64,000 bases of DNA from Aquilaria yunnanensis (lineage: Eukaryota; Streptophyta; Magnoliopsida; Malvales; Thymelaeaceae). The position numbers were made by a program, and so were the translations under genes. Positions 1 to 10,595 of this stretch are shown in pieces. The notes below the pieces were generated by a model, which did not search any database, was not told where the DNA came from, and was given only the letters and a program-made list of their open reading frames with translations. Location of the stretch: the NCBI GenBank assembly GCA_039654915.1, contig CM077593.1, forward strand, positions 74,504,501-74,568,500, in the 5' to 3' direction. Numbering within the stretch: position 1 is the first letter of the stretch; every line of letters starts with the position of its first letter.

Positions 1-32
1 CTAGGGAGGGACAACAGAGGCCAGTTCCTCCA

Positions 33-809
33 GTGCCTCGGCCTCCAATGCTTAGAGATGGCAGAGTCTTGCAAGTGGAGAAGCCAGAAACACCAGAGCA
101 GGGAGGAGTACTAAGAGGTAACATTTACCTTAATGGTATGCTTGTTAGTGTTCTGTTTCATACTGGTGCATCAGTGTCTATAATGGCTAGGAAATTTGTT
201 GATGCCATGAAATTGCCTACTAAAATCATGCCTAGGATATCCTCAGTGAAAACAACAGGCAGTCAATGTCTTTTCACTAATGACGTAGCTAAGGATTGTG
301 AGCTAGTAGTAGGAAAGACTAAGGCTATGACTAATCTGCTAGTGTTGGATATTCTTAAGTATGATTTAGTGCTCGGTATGAACTGGCTTGCTATGCATAA
401 CATAGGAATTGATTGTGCTAAGAGGGAAATCATATTGCCTGATGGTGAAGTGCATGCATTAGTGAATTCTAAGGAATTAGTGTATGAAATGCATGGCATG
501 GAACTAGAGTTACTAGATGAGATACCTATGATTTCTGGGCATGATTACTGTTATGCATTGAATGAATTGCACTATGAAAAAGATGTGGACAGAATACCTG
601 TAGTCAGAGACTTTCCAGAAGTCTTTCCTAAAGACTTGCCAGGTATTCCTCCGCAAAGGGAGATTGATTTTGAAATCAAGCTGCAACCAGAAGCTAGTCC
701 AATATCCATACCTCCTTACAGAATGCCAATCACAAAGATGAATGAGCTCAAGAAACAACTTGATGAACTTCTTGAAAAACGGTTCATAAGGCTAAGTGTT
801 TCACCATGA
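33..809 (+). pseudogene. gypsy protease and N-terminal part of RT, degenerate
   Basis: The translation has a retropepsin-like core at residues about 40-55. The catalytic Asp-Thr-Gly is read here as HTGAS (near 160-175), a GAT to CAT change that should abolish catalysis. The expected 'LVLGMNWL' flap-end segment follows near residues 110-120. From residue about 200 it reads the RT entry region (FPEVFPKDLPGIPP, then a block rich in PPYRM). The frame stops at a TGA where the family usually has Trp, and resumes in the same frame at 828, so protease and RT were one polyprotein. The region before residue 30 is gag/pol linker. Confidence 0.85.
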
Positions 810-827
810 GGAGCTACTGTTCTCTTT

Positions 828-1480
828 GTGAAAAAAAAAGATGGATCTTTGAGACTATGCATTGACTACAGGAAGCTCAATGCAGTGACTATCAAGAACA
901 AGTATCCACTCCTTAGGATAAAGGATCTTTTTTATCAACCTAAGGGAGCTAAGATCGTCTCCAAGATAGATTTGAGATCTGGATACTTCCAGTTGAAAGT
1001 AACGGAAGAGGACATTCCTAAGACTACATTTAGGACCGGATATGGGCATTATGAGTACACAATCATGCCATTTGGTTTGACTAATGCCCCAGCTACTTTT
1101 ATGGACCTGATGAATAGGGTCTTCGAACCACATCTGAACAAATTTGTGGTTGTGTTCATTGATGACATCGTAGTGTATTCCAAGGATGAAAATGAACATG
1201 AACATCATCTGATGTCTGAAAGACTTTGTTGAAACATCAGCTTTATGCTAAATTATCCAAGTGTGAATTATGGATAAGGGAAGTGTCTTTCCTAGGACAC
1301 ATCATAGATGCACAAGGCCTTAAGGCAGACCTTAAAAAGGTCAAGGCAGTGCAAGAGTAGGAAAGACCAAGGACTGTGAAGGAAATCAAAAGTTTCCTAG
1401 GATTAGCTGGAAACTATAGGAGATTTGTATCAGGCTTGTCCATGATTGCCTCAGTTCTTACTCATCTGACTAAGAATTTG
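828..1480 (+). pseudogene. gypsy reverse transcriptase, palm to thumb
   Basis: RT would copy the element's RNA into DNA in virus-like particles. Visible RT blocks: [14 protein letters not shown] at the start, [11 protein letters not shown], the [12 protein letters not shown] block, and the catalytic FIDD at 1155-1166 within [11 protein letters not shown]. The open frame ends at 1232. The thumb continues in another frame ([13 protein letters not shown], then the FLGLAGNYRRFV segment near 1395-1430), so there is a frameshift near 1230 and at least one further stop. The remaining catalytic aspartates look intact, but the reading frame is not. Confidence 0.88.
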
Positions 1481-1486
1481 TAAGAT

Positions 1487-2404
1487 TTGACTGGACTGAG
1501 AAATGTGAAAAAGATTTTAGGAGAGGAAAATGGTTCCTTGTATCAATCTTTTGCCTACAAGCAAGGATTACTGTATTTCAAGTACCGAATATATATGTAT
1601 AAAGAAGCAAAGCTCATGGATGAAATACTTGAAGAAGCTCACACAAGCAAGTTAAACATCCATCCAGGAAGTGAGAAAATATATAAAGATTTGAAGACTC
1701 ACTTCTAGTGGCCACATATGAAGAGAGACATAGCTACTTATGTCTCCAAATGTGCCACATGCTAGAGGTTAAAGGTAGAGCACCAGAAGCCAACTAGTAC
1801 CCTACAGACTCTACTTATACCAGTGAGGAAGTAGGGCAACATAACCATGGACTTTTTGACTGGGTTGCCTATGACCAGATTAAGGCATGATACAATCTGG
1901 GTCATTGTGGATAGGCTAACCAAATGTGCCTACTTCTTACCTATGAAACTCACATACTTCTTGGAGAAGTTAGCTCAGATTTATGTCCAAGAGATAGTGA
2001 CACTACATGGAGTGCCAGACTCCATTATATCTGATAGAGATCCAAGATTTATAGCTTGATTTTGGAGTGCTTTTAATAAAGCACTAGGAACCAAAATCCA
2101 CCTGAGTACTGCTTATCAACGTCAGACAGATGGGTAATCTGAAAGGGTGATAAAGATACTGGAAGACATGCTTAGGAGCTATGTGTTGGATTTCAAAGGT
2201 GAATGGGACCAACACTTGCGATTTGTGGAATGCTCATATAACAATAGTTACCAAAGCACCATTGTCATGGCACCTTATGAAGCATTATATGGAAGAAGGT
2301 GCATGACACCTCACTACTGGGTGGAAACCTTAGACAGGCTAGAGTTAGGTCCCGAAATAATTGAAGAGACTACTGCCAAAATCAAGAGATTCAAGAGAGA
2401 TTAA
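1487..2404 (+). pseudogene. gypsy integrase (zinc finger and DDE core), RNase H missing before it
   Basis: The HHCC zinc-binding segment is readable (HTSKLNIHPGSEKIY, later the CATC pair near 1751-1762). It is followed by the catalytic core: MDFLTGLP near 1847, [17 protein letters not shown] near 2030, and the block around 2120-2150 that carries the catalytic Glu next to a TAA. Stops interrupt it near 1708, 2059 and 2135. Just upstream, the RT thumb (motif WTEKCEKDF in a third frame, about 1490-1520) runs almost directly into the pre-integrase sequence, so roughly a whole RNase H domain is deleted. The core continues to the GRRCMTPHYW block near 2290. Confidence 0.88.
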
Positions 2405-2900
2405 AGGCAGCCAATGAAAGGACCATAGCCTATGTGAACAAAAGAAGAAGAGACTTGGAATTTGAGGTTGGTGACAATGTTTCACTGAAAGTTGCACCAA
2501 CCAAAGGCACTATCAGATTTGGTAGAATAACCAAGTTAGCTCCAAGATACATAGGTCCTTATGAGATCTTGGACAAAGTTGGCAAGGTAGCATACAGGTT
2601 AGCTCTACCGCCAAGCATGTCAAGTGTTCATAATGTTTTTCACATCAGTATGCTTAAGAAGTGTCTATTGGACACAAACCATGCTGCTGTAGTCAAAGAC
2701 ATATAGTTGGAACCTAACTTGACATATGAAGAGAAACCTATAGCTATTTTAGCCAAAGATACGAGAAGATTAAGAAACAAACTTATATCCCATGGTTAAA
2801 GTTCAGTGGTCACACCACTCTGAAACAAAAGCAAACTGGGAAATTGAAAAAGGCCTTATGGAAAGGTATCCTAAATAATACCCGAAGCTAAAGGCTATTT
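2405..2900 (+). pseudogene. integrase C-terminal GPY/F region and chromodomain-like tail
   Basis: After a frameshift the open frame 2434-2706 shows [11 protein letters not shown], the GPYEIL core of the GPY/F module, and the [12 protein letters not shown] block. Past a TAG at 2704 further segments can be read: YEEKPIAIL, then in shifted frame a W...E...W-type stretch and MERYP. This is the usual layout of a chromodomain tail in plant chromoviruses, which tethers integrase to marked chromatin. The match to a chromodomain is by motif order only. It ends just before the polypurine tract. Confidence 0.75.
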
Positions 2901-2918
2901 TGGAGGACCAAACTTTTT

Positions 2919-2932
2919 AAGGGGGGGAGGAT
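2919..2932 (+). other. polypurine tract
   Basis: AAGGGGGGGAGGA lies directly before the TGTTAC start of the LTR. It is the expected primer for plus-strand DNA synthesis of this element. Confidence 0.85.
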
Positions 2933-5294
2933 TGTTACCACCTCACAAAAATAGGAGAATTACAAGTGTGTAATAATGGCTAAAACCAATTATATTGTGT
3001 AATTCTCACCATAGTTGATAACTTGGCCCCCAAGAAAAGCCTTAAGGATTGCTTGTTTGTCAAGCAATGTATGGACTTTTTTTGTAAGGTTTTGGAAATT
3101 CAGGTACTCAATTGCAAAACTCTCAAGAAAGAGACTTGGAGAGTTATGGGAAGGACATGAATGGTATGAAAGTGCTATTGGAGGACCAAATTGCTCATGG
3201 AAGACAAGTTTGGACAAAGGAAACACTAAAGGCATTAAGGACCTAAATGTCTTAGTGTAAACCTTAAGGTGTTCAAGCTTTTGACTTAAATGTAAGGGTG
3301 GAATTGTGGGGTTATCCCACCATGTGGGAGGCAGCCAAGACTTGATAAATAGTAAAAAATTTTGGGCACATGTGTACCAATGAGTTTAAGACAAAGAAAC
3401 CATAATTAGTGAGAAAGAAAATGACATAAAGCAAGGTTAAGCTTGTTTAAGTGTATTTTGTGCCCTTAAGCTCATTTAAGGCCACTTAAGTGGCCAAATC
3501 ACTTATCCCTCTCTCATTTTCGTCCTCCTCCTGCCCAAGAACACAGTCACACTTCCTCCATAGCCACCATACCTTCAAACTCAAAACTACTTGCAATTGA
3601 AATCAAGGAAGCACAATTGGAAGCTATTTGGTGCTATTGCTTGAGTGCACCTAGGATTAAGCTCCAATTTCAGCACACCCATCAAGGTAAGGGTTCTCTT
3701 GCTCTCATGGGCTATTTTCTGCAATTTTCAAACATCCATGGAGCTAGGGCTAAGCTTGGAAGAGAGCCATTAGCTTGATGAACCAAGCTTAGTGAAGGGA
3801 GTGCACTTATTGAAGGTTTTGTGACCTAGTGTGAAGTGCACAATGATGGCAGTAAAGTGAGGGTTTTTAGAGCCCAAAGTTAGTACTAACTACTATTAAA
3901 ATCCTCCTAAGACCAAGCATTAGCTTGAGGAGGGCTGCCATAGTGATTTATTTATGTTTATTACGTGTTTTATGGAATAACCTATGGTGTATCTTGCTGC
4001 TGCATTTCATGTGTTTGTTGGTTGTGAATGGCTGCCGCATTTGGTTGCTATGTCTTGTATATATGCATAGTGGTTTTTTTGGTTTAGTTTCGTTGTATTC
4101 AGGTTTCAATGATGGCCACATTTCCTATTGAATCCAAGTGTTACCCTTACTAAGTTTCTCAATGAAACTTACTCCCCTCAATTCTGTCATTTCAGGTCCA
4201 GCAGAAAGATTACCTTCAAACTAACCTTTGTGGTTTGATTTTTGATCTGAAATTTCAGGTACATGAACGTCAATATGTATAATTGTTATCTGCAAATTTT
4301 GGTGATTTTAGGAGCACATTTGGTATTTTTAATGGTGGTACTTATTGTGTTGTGCTGCAGCTGTCCAGCATCATGTTCTGGAGTCCATTGTGTCTCAGGC
4401 ACTCCTGTAACTTAGGGTGTGTATTTAGCTGAGTTAATACCATTATGTAGTGCATGTATGCATTTATATGTATTTTATGTAAGATGAGACAAGTATGTGA
4501 ATATTTGAGTAATGTTTTGGCTATGTAAGTGATGTGGTGCAAAGCTGCCTAAGTGTGAATGATAGGCTGCTTACTTGTAAATTCTGTTTTGGCCACATAA
4601 AGTTGTTAAAATCAAGGGAATGTAATTCCTATGTGTAATGGACATATATGGGATAACTTTCGATGGTTTTCCCCTTGTGAATGAAGTGTTTGCACACTTA
4701 TGAAATTTTGTATGGGCAAAATGGTCATAAAGTGACCAGAATTTCAACCCTACACTTAGAGTTCTATCTCTCCCTGTGTAGAAGCAATATTTGTATGAAC
4801 CTTTTAGAAAACATAGAGGACATCTGTAGGTTGAACTATAATTTGGAATTTCTGAATTTTGAGCCTTGTAGCCATAGATATGACGTTGCAAAGTTGGCTA
4901 AGTTACTGTTCATTTGGTCAGAATTTTGTAACCAACTTAAAAAATCCATAACTTGGTCCATAGGTGGGCTATTGATATAAAAAAACATTCCTTGGTTTGA
5001 TATAGGTCTCTACTTGATAATGGAGAAAAGAAAATAGGGGGTAGATGGCTAGAATGATACAGTTTATTAGTGGAAGTAACAGGGGCAGTGGCTGGTCACT
5101 AGAACTTAACAAGATTGCCTAATGTGTGGTAGCCAAGATTAAGACTTGTGCTAGTGTTTACATAGTGCCCAAGAGGGCCACTTGGGTATGCACACTAAGG
5201 GTCGTGTTCTAATGGCCTACAGAACATTACCAATCCTAGGAGTCTAAATGCACAATTTTGGCACCATAATTGGACTACCCTGGAGTGGGTAACA
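2933..5294 (+). repeat. 3' LTR of the Tekay-like element (2362 bp)
   Basis: The repeat begins TGTTACC and ends GGTAACA, a perfect terminal inverted repeat of LTR type, and follows a polypurine tract. Inverted copies occur at 32214-34696 (closely similar, about 88% by eye over the first few hundred bases, with an extra block of about 67 bp in that copy) and at 10596-13022 (more diverged). No long ORF belongs to it. All three copies carry a GTAAGG sequence after AAG (3687-3692 here) in the middle of the repeat. Confidence 0.92.
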
Positions 5295-5840
5295 TTCTTA
5301 AAAACATAGATGAAACACATTTCAAACATGGGGGTGTATATGACCATGTAACATAAATATGTTTTAAAACATGGGCATGTATGTGCGTGTGTTTGAGCTT
5401 TAGAATTTTAAGCTTTTGAAGAACATGGGTATGAACATGGTCATGTATAAGATCATGTAAAGGAACGTGCTTTTTAAAATTGCTAGACAGAAACTATGTT
5501 TGTCTACTGTAGCTTAAATAAAAATTCTTGTGAAAAATCAATTTTAAGAAATCAAATATGGTTGTGCTTAAGCCTGTGTTAAGCAATACAGATCTAAACA
5601 GGGGCGTGCTTACGAGTGTGCTCAACTCCTAGATGTTGAAAAAGTTTTCAAACTCACCTAGGATTGAAATCAACCATTTTCCTCCATTTTCAACACCAAA
5701 TTCTTCACAGAATACCTTAGATTCTTGGATCGAAAAGATAGATTATAAGATCAAATAGCAAAGAAAAAAAAAATCTAATTAAACCACTCTAATATAAAAT
5801 AAAATAAAATAAATGAAACCAAATGAAATGGAAAGTTTAA
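5295..5840 (-). other. Athila-like post-pol spacer with ACATGGGCATG-type motifs
   Basis: Non-coding. Many copies of short variants of ACATGGGCATGT and GTGTGT occur between 5320 and 5640. A piece near 5513-5550 (TACTGTAGCTTAAATAAAAA) is shared with 44568-44590 and, inverted, with 49010-49040, so the spacer is colinear between three family A copies. Confidence 0.7.
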
Positions 5841-7324
5841 CTCTTGGGTTGCCTCCCAAGGAGCACTTGGTCTAATGTCATTGGCTTACATTTTCCTTGA
5901 TTCCTCAAGGAAGCCCTTCCTTGCTATCATTGACTTTTACATCTATAAGACCATCTACCTTATGATGAAAAACTAAATTGTAGACTCATTTAGGATTTGG
6001 CTTAGTATTTGTTGATAAAGTTCCTTGCAACCTTTTAGAAAGTATCTTAGCAAGTTGATCCAACTAGGTCTTCAAATTTTGCATACTTGCCCTTATATTA
6101 CGCAATTCTGAATCGTCGCATCAAATTGTTACATATACTTGGAAATTAATTTCTCCACAGTTGGCCTTATTTCTTGATGCAATCATGGCTAAAAACCAAG
6201 CGATTTGTTGCGTCTGATTATTCCAATAAAAGTTTGGGTGCTTCCTCCATCCTAGGTTATACATATTGCTATATCGATTGTTTTATGGCCCCAGTGGAAT
6301 TTCAACAAAGTCCACTTGCTCAATTTTTCTCAACAAATTAGACATTAGACATTTACTACTCAAATGACCATTTCCATGAACTTCGCATTGCATCATGGCT
6401 TGCTTTTGATTAGTTAAAAAGTTTCTAAACTCTCTAGTCAAAGCTTTGACTTGACTTGCCAAAAGTAAGCAAGAATCAAAATTCTAAATCACAACCACTC
6501 TATTTGGCTTAATCCTTGATGACGATTGCCATTCGTAATTGTTCATCACCATCTCCTTGATCAAACCTTGAGCTGCTTCAGGCTTCTTGTTATTTAGAGT
6601 ACGACCAACTGCTACATTAATCACTTGCTTGGAAGCATAACTCAAACCATTATAGAATGTTTGAACTTGCATCCATTTAGGTAATCCATGATGCAAACAC
6701 CTTTTCAATATACCCTTGCATCTTTCCCAAGCTTTATATAATATTTCTGAATCCATCTGATTAAAACTAGAGATATCATTATGGAACTTCGCAATCTTAG
6801 CTGGAGGAAAATACTTCAATAAGAACATCTCGATAGAAGCGTTCCAAGTGGCAATAGAAGCTCTTAGAAGTGAAGTTAACCATTGCTTAGCTCATTTTTT
6901 CAATGAGAAAAAAAAATAGTCTCAATCAAATGCTATTCTCATTAGCTTTATTAATTTTGAAAGTATCACATATCTCAAAGAAACTAGCAATATGAGCACT
7001 AGGATCCTTATACACCAAGGCATTGAAATGAACATAATTTTGCACCATCTAAATAATACTCAACTTAATCTCAAAATTGTTGGCATTGACATGAGGTATA
7101 ACAATATGTGATTTTGTTCCTTCAAGATAAGGTTTGTCATATTCCAACATAGTCCTCACTTGATTGGGATCATCCATGATTAATCTTTCCTGATTCTTTC
7201 TTTCCTGTGCTAACTCAGAATGTAATTGTTCCAACTTGGTACCCTTCAAAGATAAGAGTCTCCTTGAGGTTCTTTCAATTTTTGAATCCACTTCAACAAC
7301 TTTATTGGGATGGTTATAATTCAT
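5841..7324 (-). pseudogene. Athila-like gag, frameshifted
   Basis: The N-terminal part (7324-7049) contains the NNFEIK segment typical of plant Athila gag. The middle (6828-6484) carries the retrotransposon gag domain with YFPPAKIAKFHNDISSF, LYKAWERCKGILKRC and WMQVQTFYNGLS. The two parts are in different frames. From 6480 down to about 5900 a decayed nucleocapsid region can be read with CEVHGNGHLSSKC, in which the second Cys of the CCHC knuckle has become His. It ends next to the GGGAGGCAACCC marker without any pol. Gag would form the particle that packages the RNA. Confidence 0.85.
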
Positions 7325-7461
7325 ACACTAAAATTCCTACAAGAAAAGAAGAAGAAATGAAAAAACTAAAAATAATTGAAAATTCAAATAAAAATACTGG
7401 AATAACAAAAATGGATAGATTAATAAAGATAAAATTTTCAAGTAGCAAACTCAACAAATGT

Positions 7462-7479
7462 TCCCAGACAACGGTGCCA
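7462..7479 (-). other. primer-binding site, tRNA-Asp type
   Basis: The minus strand reads TGGCACCGTTGTCTGGGA. It matches 15 of 18 positions of the complement of the plant tRNA-Asp 3' end (TGGCGCCGTTGCCGGGGA), the usual Athila primer. It lies 7 nt inside the LTR edge. Confidence 0.8.
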
Positions 7480-7486
7480 GCAGACT

Positions 7487-8962
7487 TGGTGTGTTCATAG
7501 TTCACGACAAACTTTTCCTATTACATTAATGAATAATGTGGATGTGTCAAATGTCTATATACTCTAAAATATATGAACTCATAGGCAAGCACACCTATCA
7601 TCAAAGTATAGTAGTGGCAAGTATAAAGATCATTTTTCCCAATGAACAAAGATTGTCAATTATGCTAAACCTTTCTATCTTATCTAAATGAAAATTAAGG
7701 AGTTTGTTTAACAAACTACTATGAATTAACTAAACTAAACTAATGCTATAAAATAAACTACTAACTTTTAATTGGTAGTAAAAAACAATTATGAAATCAG
7801 CAGTAAAAAAATTTAGACATAGAATCAAATCCTGCTAGAAATTCCTTTGTGTTGCTTTTACTTTGGTTTAACACGATTGTGATTTACTAGGACCATGGAG
7901 TACTACCTAATGTCTAGCTCCTTTTTGTTCCCGTTACACTAACTCTATTCTTTAAGTTACTAATAGGGTGTCTGGGCCTACCTCACTTCCTAAGAACACA
8001 TTATAGGTTCTACAACCCATTACTGGGATTCATCATAGTCCAAAGGCATTATATAGCACCTATTACTCTCGGTTACGATAATATCCCTTTTATCCAATGG
8101 TGATCCATAACAAACATACCAGGTACTGCTTAATGCATATTCATCAACCCACATTGAATTAACAAGCTAGCTACTACTAATTAATGTATCAAAGAATATT
8201 GGAAAAACTGCAAGAAAAACACATAATCATATTAAAGCACAAAGAAATCACAATCACAAAATCATCTTATGGTTCATCTTCTCTATGCATGAGTAGGAAA
8301 ATTTTTGCTCATAGCACCATAAAATAAACACAAAAAAATGAAAAGAAAAATAAGAAGTGAATAATCCATGGTTAAATTTGTTCTTCTCCAATAAATCTTC
8401 AATTTGGCATACATAAAACGGTGTTGGTCATCAAAACTGCCTCCGGCAACCTTCCTCCATCAATAACCTTTTTTTTCTCTGTATGTTCACCTCCTTGCCT
8501 TCCCAGGCAGCCCTTTGCTGCCTTTGGGCAGCCCTTACATGTTCTCCTTGAAAACCTTAAACATAGCTTGAGAAACCTTAACAGCATGTAAACACAGGTT
8601 GTAACGTAGGAGTGTTTGGTCAAACACAGTCTCTAACATGGGCATGTAACAAATCATTTTTGACACTTGGAACATAAAAATTATGAACTTTAATAACACA
8701 GCTTGGAACATGGGTGTGTAATAAAATGTGTAAAATTTTACATGAGCGTATAATAAGGCATGTCTGCTCAAAAACTTTGCCAAAACTTACAATTCAACTC
8801 CAAAATTTTGAAAAAATCATTCTTAACACAAATGAAGCTAAAATATAACCTCAAAATGAAACATGAAAAAATTAAGTAACATATCTTAGCTTAAACCTAT
8901 GAAAATACAAGCAAATAAAGGGGAAAAACGTATAGACAATATGAGTAAATATGAGCATAGTA
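7487..8962 (-). repeat. 5' LTR of the pol-less Athila-like element (about 1476 bp)
   Basis: On the minus strand the LTR starts near 8962 (degenerate; other copies begin TGATATG) and ends ACACCA at 7487-7492, just before the primer site. Homologous LTRs in this window are 45594-47044, 53297-54669, 59627-61039 and the solo LTR at 29585-34912. Its U3 half (8500-8800) carries several GGGCATGT/GGGTGTGTA motifs. No ORF in it looks coding. Confidence 0.85.
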
Positions 8963-9479
8963 TCCAAACTATGAGGCATGGCCTAAGGAGGGGAAAGTTG
9001 GGATTCCTACCTTTGATGTGGATGCATTAGTGACAAAGATCAATGGGACTCCTTTTTAAGATGAATTTTAAATGGCCTTGCCACTCATCCTCTCACACAT
9101 CTCATTGAACAAATTATTTTCCAAGATAATAAAGTATTGATTTCACTTAGTGACTTTTGATGCAATGTTTTCAGTTGAGTGTGTATTAGTCTTTCTGTTG
9201 CTTTAATTTCTTATGCATAGAAGTAGTTTTTGTTGTGATTTTCTTTCTTGTCTAAGCCAATTGTTAGTAGAGATCATTCAACTACAACGCTTCGATTGTT
9301 GATGCATCATATATAATTTGAGCTTTTATGTATTTGGGAAAGATTTCATAGATTGTTTGGAGAAAAAAACTCTTGCTTATTTTGTGAAATCCATAAGTCA
9401 TTTGGGAGGAGTGCTTTTATCTTTATTTTGTGAGAAAGTGCAGTAAGGAACATCATAATGAGTCCATTAAAGGAAAATT
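8963..9479. other. unassigned AT-rich DNA between the pol-less LTR and the Tat-like integrase
   Basis: No recognisable coding motif, repeat or LTR edge. Position suggests the 3' untranslated region of the Tat-like element, but nothing in the sequence proves it. Confidence 0.4.
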
Positions 9480-10590
9480 GCATCATTATGTAAAGCAAGG
9501 TAACAGATCATCTGAATGATAATTTCTAGGTAGCTTCTTTCCTTTGGAGCTGGATAACTCGTGGACTTTGTCTCTGATTTTCTTTATGACCAAGTAGGGT
9601 CTCAATGCTCTGTACCCTGGGTTTCTTTAGACCAATTTTTCCCTAACGAGGGCCATACTTCCTACCTGTATGTCTTTGTTTTTTTTTTAACCTTTCCATC
9701 ATGAGTTAGGGTGGCTTGCTATTTCAAAGCTCTCATACATACCCTAATGTCTTCTCATAGTTCTTCTAGGAGATCCAAGTTTCCTTCAAGTTCCTTGTCA
9801 TTTTTACTTGGATGATAGGCTTGAGTTTGCATGGGTAGACAAGAATTTCTACTAGGATGAGAGCGTTAGTTCTATGGACATCACAAAAGGGGATTCTCCA
9901 GTGGGTCTACAAGGCGTCATTTTGTAATCCCATATTACACATGGCAGTTCTTCTACCAACTTCTTTTGGCCTTTCATAGCCTTTTCTTTAGGCCCTCTTT
10001 GGTAGTCCTGTTGGTCCCTTCTACTTGTCCATTTGATTAAGAATGTGACATGGTCGTAATGTAGAGGCGGATGCATTTTGCCTCTATAAAAATTGGCAAA
10101 CCTGTTGATTATCAAACTACTTGCTGTTATTAGTAACAATGGGTCAAGAGCACCCTAATTGATAGATAATGTTTCTCCATAAGAATTTAGTGATTTAAAA
10201 GGCCATGATGGAGGCTAAGGGTTGCACTTCCACCTACTTGGTAAGGTAATTGCTACCATGATGTAGTATTTAACTTGTGTTGAAGCCATGGGAAATTCCC
10301 CAATCAAGTCCAAACCCTACACAACGAATCGCCAAGGATCAGCGGCTAGAAAGGCATCAAAGGAGTGTAGCCTCTATATTTGCAAGTTAAGTTGATAGGG
10401 GTGGCATCACTAGATGAATTATCTTGTGTTTCCTCTGTTTGTAGGCCAAAAGCATCCTTGGCGTAAGGTATTGTGGCTAAGGAGTTAGCACCAATATGCG
10501 CTCCATAATATCTTTTGTGGATTTCTCATAGAACGCCTTGCCCTTACTAGGGAGTTAGGCATCGTTGTAAGGGAGAGGCAAACCTTTGTC
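9480..10590 (-). pseudogene. Tat-like integrase
   Basis: On the minus strand the region around 10350-10260 reads a core segment like VVWGLDLIGEFP (the usual GLDIMGPFP, with the first catalytic Asp). The frame 10139-9852 carries NRTT-like and KKLVEELPCVIWDYKMTP followed by TGESPF, matching the WVEELPNVLWAYRTTP block of Tat integrases. The C-terminal region to about 9480 reads in several frames. Stops and shifts are frequent. To the right it stops at the solo LTR, with RNase H on the other side of that LTR. Confidence 0.82.
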
Positions 10591-10595
10591 TATAT

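Larger units (their letters stand above)
1..5294 (+). mobile_element. Tekay/Del-like chromovirus (Ty3/gypsy), 3' part
   Basis: The order protease, reverse transcriptase, integrase, chromodomain-like tail, polypurine tract, LTR is that of a Ty3/gypsy chromovirus. The 5' LTR, leader and gag lie left of the window. The frame changes several times and contains stops, and the RNase H domain is missing, so the copy is dead. Its right end (TAACA at 5290-5294) abuts DNA rich in ACATGGGCATG-type motifs that belongs to a minus-strand Athila-like element, so this element was inserted there. The five bases after the LTR are TTCTT; the matching left duplication is outside the window. Confidence 0.85.
5295..8962 (-). 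mobile_element. pol-less Athila-like element (family A), 5' part
   Basis: Read right to left: a 1.48-kb 5' LTR, a tRNA-Asp-type primer site, gag, and then, with no protease, RT or integrase, the post-pol marker GGGAGGCAACCC (5846-5857) and a spacer rich in ACATGGGCATG motifs. The left part was split by the Tekay-like insertion at 5294 and continues outside the window. The same arrangement occurs at 45594-54669, so this is a second member of a pol-less subfamily rather than a one-off deletion. Confidence 0.8.
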
